Shown here: positions 40,801-52,800 of the stretch, piece by piece | How the letters are laid out: each line of letters opens with the position of its first letter | Position numbering within the stretch: position 1 is the first letter of the stretch | Assembly (NCBI RefSeq): GCF_040183065.1 | Contig: NC_091130.1 | Location: 126,356,914 to 126,420,913, forward strand | Direction: 5' to 3' | Origin: Periplaneta americana | Lineage: Eukaryota; Arthropoda; Insecta; Blattodea; Blattidae | Length of the DNA stretch: 64,000 nt | The notes under the pieces: generated by a model | Databases searched by the model: none | Told to the model about the DNA's origin: nothing | What the model saw: the letters and a program-made list of their open reading frames with translations, nothing else | Position numbers and translations under genes: made by a program

Positions 40801-43800
40801 ACGACCAGGATTTTCCTTTTTCGGTGATGGCGAAGGGGAGAAAATTCCCAGTGGATCTGGAAGAGCAGCTGTTCCTCCAGAGTTACGTCGAGAACTTTGG
40901 CGACGACTAGGTACTGACACAGATGGGGAATAACTTCCAAATGACACACCACTTGCAGGCTGTTGAACCTATTAGAAAAGAAGAAAAAGAATTGAATAAA
41001 ATTTGTAGTCTCTAACCATGACCTTCTAGAATCTAATTTATAAATAGGCACAAATACTTAAATCTTCCAAGACATTGCAGCAATAAATCTTTGTAGAAAC
41101 CCAGCTTCAATTAAATGTGAAATTAGTTTTAAATTAAAACAGAACAAAATGATACTATTGGGATAACCAGGACATCATTATAAAAAGAACAGTTCTATTC
41201 AATAAAATGGGACAAATGGTCGGTCACCCTACTTTGGACATAAAATTTTCTTTTTGTTCATCTTTATTTTTTAATAAAGTGATCGTTTACATGCATAAAA
41301 TCTATTATCTGGAGTTAACAGCTTTATTTCAGAAGATATGTTTAATATTTTTTGCCTAAAATTCCATCACCCTCAACTGGGTTTGAATCAATGACATTTG
41401 GGTTCAGAAGCAAGCATTATACCTGCTAAACCACTGAAAATGACTTATGTATAATCAAAAATAAAATCTGTTTTGATTTGTATGCAATATGATAATATAT
41501 CATCATTACCTGTGACTGTTCTGGCATATTTCTTTTTCCATCACTTCCGGCCATTCTTTCTCTACCAGAAGGCTTCTTTCCCAATAAATCGTCTAACATG
41601 GACCGTGATGTAGTGTCTATTAGAATTAGATAAAATAAGCAGTTAGGTACCAAACCTAAATATGAAAAATGATTCCATTACGTTTTAAGACCATAAAAAA
41701 TACGTCCATAAACATCCATTTAGGGTGTTTTTCGTCTTTCATGTCTACACATTCACGTAATTTAAATCTATCAAAACTAACTATTCATTGGAAGATAAAT
41801 TTAAGGGTATTTTAAGACATAAAATTAAAGTTTAAAAAAACAGTCCCCAAACATTTCAAAATACATTCATTTGCATTTGAAACTCTTCTGTCCAGAAAAC
41901 TTCAACTATTCAAACAAGATATGCATTTGAATTATAACTTTAAAATTGGATTAACTGAAATTATTATTAGAGTTGAATAGAAATACTGACACATTCATTT
42001 CATTGATTTCATCCTTTGCATATTATAAGAGAAAAAGACCTAGGTCAACTTTTCAAAGGATCCTGTTGACATTCAAAATGGCAGTTCTCCTTCCTTTTTT
42101 CCCTGCTTGCTTGCATCTTCCAACATGGATCTCTCCCATGTTTAGTAGACTAATGATGGACTAAAATAAAGTGCAATTTTCTTTATTATATGAAATACAA
42201 CAACTACTATAATCCCGTCACTCTTATTTCCGGCAGCCAATCATGTTGCAGGTCGGCTACATTTAAACGTGTGCGTCTTGTGATTCGCTGATGAGGCTCG
42301 ATAAATACTTAATATAATCGCCCGCCATTTTGGCTCTTTCGTTGGCATTCGCAGAAAGCATACGAGGACGTTATTTGCCGCTCAATTATTTGCTGAATTA
42401 CAGTGTGTTTGGTTTATTATCACAGGAGCTACGACATGATAATGATTAACGGTGTGGCAAATAGATTCCTCGTCTGGTAGCTCGGCAACGAAAGAACAAA
42501 AATGGCGAACGATACTACCTACCTAGACTTCATAGAGCCTTCACTTCCTAAGACGTAAGCAAAGAGGAGGAGTCACACTGGGAATAACAGTGTCGTGACT
42601 ATAAAATATAAACTAAAAAAAATTACGGATGCATAGCTTTACTACCTTTATGCAGAACTATGTGTGAATACGAAACAAGGAGAATACAAGAACAAAAAAA
42701 TAAAATAACGAGAGAACAAGGGGAATACAAGGAAAACAAGGGGAATATAAGGATAACAAGGAAAATACGTGAGAATAAGAGGCGCACAAGGAGAACAAGG
42801 AGAAGACAACGAAAATAAGGGGAAGACAAGAAGAACGAGAAAAAGACAAGGAAAACAAAAGAAAGACAAGGAGAACAAGAGAGGGGATTCCATTTTATAT
42901 GATGGTCAATTCCAAAGTTATCCCTATATCTAATAAGGAGAAAGACACAGTTCTACGACAGAAGAGAAATTCATATCAATTCACATTTAACATGTTCTCT
43001 TCACGAAATATTCGATTTGGAAATAAAATTCTACATTCTACAATATGTTGAATAAAAAATAATGATTGCAATTTACCATGCATAAAACCAAAGATGTAAT
43101 AATTGCATTACCTTCAGTATTAGATGAACTTTTTCCAAGTAGCTCATCTAGTTTAGATTTTGGCTGGTTGCCTGTATTGCTGCGCTTCTCCCTGTCAAAA
43201 CCCATTCCTGCCAGAAGATCTCCACCATCATCATCATCACCTCCTCCACTTCTACCACTTCTTTGCCTAGGAACAGGTGATTTCTTTGGTAGTTTTACTT
43301 CTTCAACTAAAGAAAGAAACAAAACAATATATAGTACGTAAGATTTCTCTGTTAATCAAGTTTACTGCTTTTATTAATTCCAAAAATTAAAAACGAAAAG
43401 AGATTAATGCAATGCAGAAGGATACAGCTATCAAATCAGAACAAATGAATAACAGTAAACTTTTCGAAGGGAATGCAAGGGGAGAAAGAAGGAGGGAGGA
43501 TTAAGTGCACACGTTCGATAAAATAATAAACAAACAATAAAACATTTAAACTCTGAAGATTTTGGATTCAATATGCTGTACACCCATTTCGGTTTATGTA
43601 TCTGTGAGGGAAGAATTTATAACTAACAAGCAAACATTCTGATGGGGGCAGATAAAAAAGTTATTTTTTTTTCTTCCACCATGTTGATAATGTCAAAACA
43701 AGTGCTTATACAAATTTTTGCCACTCGAACGCAATTACGAGGCCGTCCAGAAAGTGATTTTCCCTCGAGCCGTTTACACAAAAAAACACAATTGCATGGA

Positions 43801-46800
43801 AAGATTTATTGAAATAGATGCAGCAATTGTTGTGCTATTTGTAAACATATCCTCCACTGGAATTGAGATATTAGTCATAACATTATATCAATTTTTGTAT
43901 CCTTGTATTGTAGAAGTCAGCCATCTGGGATCGGAACCAGCATTTGAAAGCCGTCTGCACATCTCTGTCGATCCCATGATATGACAAATGTCTCAATTCC
44001 GGTGGGGAATATGTTGAAAAATAGCTCAACAATTGCTGTGTCTATTCCAATAAATTTTTCTAATGAAATTATGTTTTCTTTTTGTTAAACAGTCCTTGGA
44101 AAACTTATTTTTTACAGCTCTCATAATTGAGGTCGAGTGACCAAAATTTGTATAAGCACTTCTTTTGACATCATTAACATGGTGAAAAAAAAAATTAACT
44201 GTTTTATCTGCCCCCATCAGAATGTTTGCTTGTAAGAGAAAAATTTCCCTTTCCTTACAACAAATTTAAATATAGTAAATTATACGAAAAACAAAATTCT
44301 GTGCAAAAGTTCGATTCATAGTAGTGATACTTTTTTCACATCCACTTGCACACCAAAAGGAATTTTATACATTTACGTTGAAATTGACACAATGACTTTA
44401 AAGGTTTTGGCTTTGGAGATCAACAGCAAATACCCAAAACCCAATGGCTAAGAACATACACAGATAGCTCACAAATGCATGGTTATCCGAATGCAAGAAC
44501 ATAGATATACAGCTGCATCTTCTCCTTTTATAAACCCATCAGATCATACAAAACTGTATTTGATGGAGAAATCGAAGCCATTTGAACAACATTAAACCAA
44601 CTTCTACTGCATCTTGAAAAATTCTCCAAGACTATTATCCTGAGTGATTCAAGATCCGCCATAGAATCAAATTAGTGCAATTGAGTCTGCTGCATCAGTG
44701 GAGATTCATGACTGCCATGACACTGAGGAAACTCAAATTGGCTCAAAAGAAATTTGTATTGCAGTGGATCCCTGGGCATTATCAAATTTCTGGCAATGAA
44801 CAGGCAGATGCATTAGCAAAAAAAGCTGCCATGCTCACTAGTTGCTTGAAATCGGTAACATCTTACCACTCCTCTAAACTCTACATGAAGAAGCAAATGA
44901 AGGAGCAATACCTCATGAGTTTAGAATCAACAACACAACCAAGCCCTGGAAGACTTCCTTACATAGCACACCTGACTGGTCAAGACAAGAAGCTGTTGAG
45001 AAGTTACAGCTACAAACTGGACACGACATTCTTGCCAAACACCTGTATCAGTTAGGGTTATTTCAAACGCCCACCTGCAAGCTCTGTAATCTGGATGAAG
45101 ATATGGACAGGGACTACTTAATGCACTGCCCAGCTCTTTGCAGAACATCCGAGACCGGAAAATATTGGGAAGCCAGGATCAAGATAATGAATCAGTTGGA
45201 CAATTGATGACTTTTTGTTAATGTTCCATGCCATTAGAGAAATAAATAAATATTTACGTTCTTATATTATAAAAGTTGCTTAAATACTAATTAAGGACGA
45301 TTGACCTGCATAACATAATAAAAATATGAGAATATATAAAAGCATTTACTTACTTACTCACAAATGGCTTTTAAGGAACACGCAGGTTCATTCAGTCCTC
45401 ACATTAGCCCACCATCGGTCCCTATCCTGAGCAAGATTAATCCATTCTCTATCATCATGTCCCACCTCCCTCAAATCCATTTTAATATTATCCTCCCATC
45501 TACGTCTCGGCCTCCCTAAAGGTCTTTTTCCCTCTGGTCTCCCAACTAACACTCTATATGCATTTCTGGATTCGCCCATACGTGCTACATGCCCTGCCCA
45601 TCTCAAACATCTGGATTTAATGCTCCTAATTATGTCAGATGAAGAATACAATGCATGCAGTTCTGCATTGTGTAACTTCCTCCATTCTCCTGTAACTTCA
45701 TCCCGCTTAGCTCCAAATATTTTCCTAAGAACCTTATTCTCAAACACCCTTAATCTCTATTCATCTCTCAAAGTAAGAGTCCAAGTTTCGCAACCATACA
45801 GAACAACCGGTAATATAACTGTTTTATAAATTCTAACTTTCAGATTTTTTGACAGCAAACTAGATGACAGAAGCTTCTCAACCAAATAATAACACGCACT
45901 TCCCATATTTATTCTGCATTTAATTTCCTCCCAAGTATCATTTATATTTGTTACTGTTGCTCCAAGATATCTCAATTTTTCAACCTCTTCAAAGGATAAA
46001 TCTCCAATTTTTATGTTTCCATTTCGTACAATATTCTGGTCATGAGACATAATCATATACTTTGTCTTTTCGGAATTTACTTCCCAACCTATCGCTTTAC
46101 TTGCTTCAAGTAAAATTTCCATGCTTTCCCTAATTGTTTGTGAATTTTCTCCTAACATATTCACGTCATCCGCATAGACAAGAAGCTGATGTAACCTGTT
46201 CAATTCCAAACCCTCTCTGTTATCCTGAACTTTCCTAATGGCATATTAAAAGCATTGTGGGATTCAAATCATGTTCTTTCAATAGCATTCCTGCTCTTCA
46301 GTTTACCTCATCTAAGACAATGAACCAACACAGAAAACTAGTATTCTTGTCTCAATATGCTACAAGTAGGTACATTAGAAAGCTCCCTCTGCTGTGTAGG
46401 AAACAAACTTCGTTTACTATGGTGCTCAGAAAGTTTGGTAATCCTCAATGAAGGTCACACCAATCTGTGAGTGTCAGTTGCTAGTATTACCATCTGTTTT
46501 TCATACTAGGACGATTTCTGAGAATATTCTACTCGCAACAAAGGGAATTTTCTAATGCACTGTACTTTGGAAATTGCAGACTTGTACTTAGGTATTTTTT
46601 GCTGTCAATCATGCTTAAAATCGAAGTGAATGAATTTAGCTATAATTTCACTATAACAAAGTAGTCTAAATGATTGGTTGATTGGCAAACTTACACGTGT
46701 TAAATTACATTAGCAACTGTGGCTTACAGCTGTTTCGGTGCTTCTTCACACCATCCTCAGAGCCTACTAGATCTCGGCGTCATCTCGAACTTCGCTGCCT

Positions 46801-49800
46801 GTTGTGGGGGTGCGTTTGCATGTTGAGAAGAGTTGAAAAGTGAAGTCAAATAGTGTGTGTGTTCTGAAATTGATTTGTGTGTTGAGAATTTGATTGGGGT
46901 GTGTTTTGGTGTATGTGTGTATTTCATATTGTTCTAGTGTGTTGAGTTTTTGGTTTTTGGGTTGTATGTGTAGGATTTCCATGTTTATATTTATGTTATT
47001 GTATGTATGGTTACATTAGTTATCTGTTCGGCGTATGTGGATGTATTGTGTCCTCTGGTTATTGCTGCAATGTGTTCTTTGTGGCGTGTTTGGAATGATC
47101 TGCCTGTCTGTCCAATGTAGTACTTGTCGCAACTATTACATGTGAGTTTGTATACGCCTGGGTGGTTGTATTTATTTCTTTGTGTTTTTTGTGTGTTGAG
47201 ATGTCTTTGTAGTGTGTTTTCTGTTCTGTATGCTATGTTGTATATCTGCTTTCTGACTGAAGATGCGATCTCATGTGAGCTTTTGTTTTCATATGTTAGT
47301 GTGATGTATTTCTTGTGTTCTTGTGATTGTGTTGTGTTTTGCGTGTTTTTGTGTTTGTTAAGTTTTTGTTTTGTCTTCCTTATGATGTTGTCTATTATGT
47401 TTGGATTGTAACCGTTTTCTTGTGCTATGTATTTGATTGTGTTCACTTCTTCATTGTAGTGTTGTTGGCTCATGGGTATGTTGAGTAATCTGTGTACCAT
47501 TGTTCTGAATGCAGCATGTTTGTGTTGTATGGGGTGGTTAGATGTGTTGTGTATGTGTGTGGTGGTGGTGGTTGGTTTTCTGTATATTTTGAAGGTGTGT
47601 TTGTTGTCAATTTTTGTTATGGTGATGTCTAGGAAATTTATGGAGTTGTTGTTTTCAAGTTCCAGTGTGTATTGAAGTTTTGGGTGTATTTTGTTTATGT
47701 ATTGGTGTAGTTTGTGTATTTGTCGTTTGTTTCCTTTGTATAGTATGAGTAGCCTATTTTAAGTCTGTGAAGTAATAATAACTATTATTTTATTAAACAG
47801 CAGTACAACTACCATGTTCTGGTGTTCTGTTGATCGGTTTTGTAACTTCTGGAACCTTCTTCTCCGTAGACTGGGGATCTTGTAAACCTAGCCAACCAGA
47901 TGATGACTCTTTATCACGTGTAGGCTGTTGCTTCTTCTCTTCTTCCAATCCAAAGAGTTCAGCTATAACTTTTGCCTTGTTCTGTTTATTCTTGGGCTCT
48001 GGTTCGCTCAGTTTTACATCCTGCTTAGCAGGGGATTCTGTCACGTCACTTTTGAAAATATCAGCCTTCTTTTTCTTATTAGAAAAATCATCATCTTCAT
48101 CCGATAACAAGTCACCCAACGGATCATCAGCATCAAAATCTGGATAAAGGAAATAAACTTTCAGTCACATTCTTGATGTACACCGTCTTTATGTAATGCA
48201 TTGCATTAAACATATTAATAGAAAACAAGTAACTTATTTCAGATTCAACATCGTCATTAAATACAGTGAAGCTTTGATTACACTGAACAACAAGAATTTT
48301 GCTCCGACTTAAAACAATGCGTCCCTTATGGTTTGATGCACGCTGAATCCGAAAATGCATCTCTTTTCATCGTATCACGTAAGGTTTTTAAGGGGAGACT
48401 CCACTGAAAATCATGAAAATTTTCCAAAATATATTTATTGGCTATTTCACTTATTTAGAATTTATATTTTCATACCCCAAATGGATTTAATTCAAATCTG
48501 ATTACAAATATGTTCATTATTTTTTTTAAATTAAAGCTGTAAGGGGACGTGGCATTTAAAGAGATGTCAAAATTATTTTTTCATCAAACAATTCTTTCTT
48601 ACAAATTTCTGATTACAAATTTAGTAACTTTCTGTTCTAAAGTTGGCTCCCTGAAGTTATTAGATAAATGCAGTAGAGGAGAATTTTAACAGTTATGTGT
48701 TACTTAAATATTCATTTTACTTTGAAATCCATTTTTCCGTAAGTTTATTTTTATTGATTCAACACCAACTTTTTTATGCCAGATATTAATCAATCTGTAT
48801 GAAATTTTTACTGCAAGTATTTATGAGTTAGCTGCATGTGTCTATGCATTTATTTTGTAATAAATGCTGATAGTTTATTTTATTAATTTTTCTTTCAATG
48901 AATTATAGGAAAAATAACATTTTCAGAATTTCAAAACAATTTTTGAAAGTGAATAAATGAGATATTTCATCAATTGAATGCATATAAATGTTTCTCTTTG
49001 TCTTGTGAATGTAATCGAAAAAAGGAAGCTTAAAAATTGAGATCTTCTACAAAAAACTTGAATTTGAAAATATTTCTAAAAAATATATATAAAAAAATTA
49101 AGTCAATCAAAAGCCGAAAACATTTGGGAGTTCAAAATTGGGATTTTATTAGTCCTTTACATAATAAACATGCTGTCAAAATTTAGTTGAAAAAAAAATG
49201 ATTAGGAAAAAAGTTGTCGTTTTTAGTGGAGTGTCCCCTTAAGATATACTATGACTTCACTTTTCGATAAGTGCTCCCCCAGGAAACATCGGGCACGGAT
49301 TGGGTGTACAAACCAAAACAAAAGCTAATGCATTTTATGGGTTTATGACTTATTTCCGGTTTCTTATGGTTGCTGACATGTTCTTTTGTACTTATAATAA
49401 ATAAACAGATGTTGGTTTTCAGTATTTAAAGGTAAAGTTTACCAGTTTGAGTGAAGGGAAATTAAAAGAGGGCATTTTCATCGGTCCACAAATTCACAAA
49501 GTTACAGCTGACCCTTTGCTTGAGGAAAAACTTTTCGTTACAGAAAGAATGGCATGGCGCACTTTTTTCAAAGATGTTTGCTCAAAATTTCCTTGGAAAT
49601 TCTAGGGCAGAGAACTACATAGAACTTGTGGAAACCATGTTAAGTGCATATGACAAAATGGAGTGTAATATGTCTCTGAAAATACACTTTTTACATTCTC
49701 ATTTGGATTTCTTTCCTCCTAACTTTGGAGCGGTAAGCGACGAGCATGGAGAAAGATTTCATCAAGAAATATCTGAAATGGAAAGGTGATATAAAGGAAG

Positions 49801-52800
49801 ATCATCATCCAGCATGCTTGCAGATTATTGCTGGTTACTTGGAAAATACAGTCCCGCGTCTAGTTATAAACAGAAGTCATCCAGAAAATTATTTTAAATG
49901 TAAGCTCAAATTCCGAAATTTTTCTCATTATACGCATGAAATATTTTTATTGCTGTTGTGTTTTAAACTATGCAACATAATTTTTGTATCCAGTACACAT
50001 TTTTCAAGTATTAATGAAGAATTTTGAATCCCTAATGTGTTGTAATTTCATCAGTAACAGTGAAAAATTAAAAACAAATAAGTTTTGTCATAAAACAATT
50101 CAATTAATTTTCCCCGGAAAAAGATACGTGATGGGGCAATTTGGATTTTAAATTCAGATTTAGGGCATACATATTAGTAATATTCACCTATTTTTATTTC
50201 GAAGCAAGGCAAAAAGTAAAAATTTGTTGTTCAGTGTTATTGCTGTTAATACATTCCAAAAAAATACAAAGATTATTGGAATGATGATAATCGAATCATT
50301 TGAACCCATGTTATAGCAACAATTCATTCCAAAAATAAAATATAGGCACATGTGAACATCTGTATTCTAGTTACAGTTTTGAACAAAATTATGTACACTA
50401 AAAATATATCTCCTCAACACTTTTACAGTGATTTAATTTAATAAAAGTGATTACTTCCATTACATTTCTCATAAAACCGAATCCCATTATTGGAGGGACA
50501 TACTTTATTTGTAGATTATAAGCATGGTCTACAATGATCAGTTCACAATCTTTACTTAATAACAAAAGAATATGACATGGAAATTTCTCTGGATTAAACA
50601 GGAAGTCATGGCTAAACAACGGATTTCTAGTTCTATATCTATTTTGTTTGCTATGTCCTAGATGTATGTTATTCAGATGTCTCTCTATGTTTCATGATCA
50701 CAGGACCCTCCTGTTAAAATGCCTAAATGAACCATAAACTTCTATAAATGCCTTAAGACTATGTTTGTGCCTGGAAAGCGTCTTTTTAGTATTTTGAGTA
50801 TATTTAAAATAAAAATACTGGTACTAAAAATGCAAAAATGCCTAAAAACAAGATAAAAAATGCTATTTAAAATGTACGAAAATTCTCGTACAGACAAACA
50901 CTGGTCTGGCAAGTTCGTTCCACAGAAGCAGAGGAAAAAAATATTTTACCTAATTTTCTGGAATGAAGTTCGTTTGGAAAAGTCCATCCTAGCATAAAAG
51001 GGGTGGTAGGTTGTTCAGATTAGGCAAGTGCTTATAAATTAGTTTTTGCGTCAATGCACCCCCCTTTATGCGAAATGAAATTGACCAATCAGCAATCAGT
51101 CTCTTTCACTGACAGAATTTGAGTCTTCAGTTCAGTAGCACTGCACCAGTTTACTAAAATTATAATTATTAATTGTTAATTTTATATGAATTCCTATAAG
51201 TTCTAAATTGGATTTTATAAAGTCCTAAATCTCTCGTTTTTAGCACCTAGAAATCCGTTTCCTAATCATGCCATTCATTGGAAGAAACATTAAAGATATA
51301 AAATTTATATAAATAACCAAATTCTAGAACAAGTCTTCACATTCAAATATTTTAGTTACAGCCTCAGTTATTCTGCAAAACAATATTTGCAACACAAAAT
51401 AACAAACTATATAAAAATAATAGGAACAATAAATAGTACTGTAGCCTATATTTAAAACATCTACTATCAAGTGACAAACTAGGCTGAAACTATAGAAGAT
51501 TCTGGCCACGCCTATTTTTGTCTATGGCAATAAAGCATGGATGCTCCACAGAACAGATGAAAGGAGATTAACAACTGGAGAAATGTGTTTAATGCACAGA
51601 ACAGATGACTACACAGTCATGAACAATAAAAAGTCTACAGACATCTTAAAGAAACTCCAATAGAACCAGTAACAGATTATGTACATCACTATATAAAATC
51701 CTGGAAAGAACATGTTTGCCAAATGAACAACCACAAGAATACCACAGACGTTGCTCAAATATGTTCCTTGTGGCCAAAGACATGAAGGGTGAGTAGCACG
51801 ACAATGAAATGAGACTGTATCAGACCAATACTGGACTAGATGATGAATCAACAATCAATCTTCCTAATGTATCCAGCTGTTTGCTGACAACATAAATTTC
51901 ACTATAGTCCACTGTAGTATATTCAGTTGTTGTTTTTCACGAGAAATGAGACGTATTTTGATCGGTGTTCATTATAGATGCCTGTTGCTAGCAGCCAGAG
52001 TTGGGGTGTAGTCAATATACTAGATGATGAAGAAGATGACATATTAGTTTGCCGACTTTGGCATTAATAACTGGTACACTCTTAGATCCCTACATCACAA
52101 GGATAGTGGGCCTACAAGATGATACAGAATGCTATGATCACGTACAGAAACAAAAAGCTCGTAACCAAACAAATGATTTACCTCACATTGACTGCAAGCA
52201 AAGATAAATTAATTAATTAATTAAATAAACAAATAAATAAATAATTAAATAAGTAACTAAGTAATAACTACGTTAATAAGTAAGCAAGTAAATACTTATG
52301 TAAGTAAATAAGTAACTAAAAAAGCAAGTAAATAAATACATACATAAATAAATAAAAAATAAGTAATTAAATAAATACATAAATAAGTAAATAATTAAGT
52401 ACGTAAATAAATAAATAAGTAAACAAATAAATAAATAAGCAAATAAGTAAATAACTAATAAATAAATAAATAAATAAATACGTGCAGACATAGCCTAGTT
52501 GCAGCAATACTTTTCAGTGTATACTCCTACAGGGTGATTATTGTACTGCAGGACTCCACTCCGCGGTTCATGCGGCATTCGCTGGTAGCTTATCAGTGTC
52601 TGCCTTGCATTTCATACGCGCTCTGTTCCGCAGCGTAATAACCTCCCGTTAGATATGATACAATATGATGCAATATGATAAGATATGACATGATACAATA
52701 TATGATATGATATGATATTTGATATAGGCCTAATTATGATATGATATGATATGATATTTGATATGGGCCTAATTATGATATGATATGAAGTATATATGTG

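Noticed and set aside
42623-42893. Hydrophobic Phe/Leu-rich minus frames resembling membrane segments
   Set aside because: Encoded by the purine-rich tandem repeat; overlapping frames give similar sequences.
47124-47675. Cys/Phe/Val-rich + strand frames
   Set aside because: Antisense shadows of the Penelope-like element coding strand.
52273-52491. Hydrophobic Tyr/Leu-rich minus frame
   Set aside because: Produced by TAAA/TAAG tetranucleotide tract.
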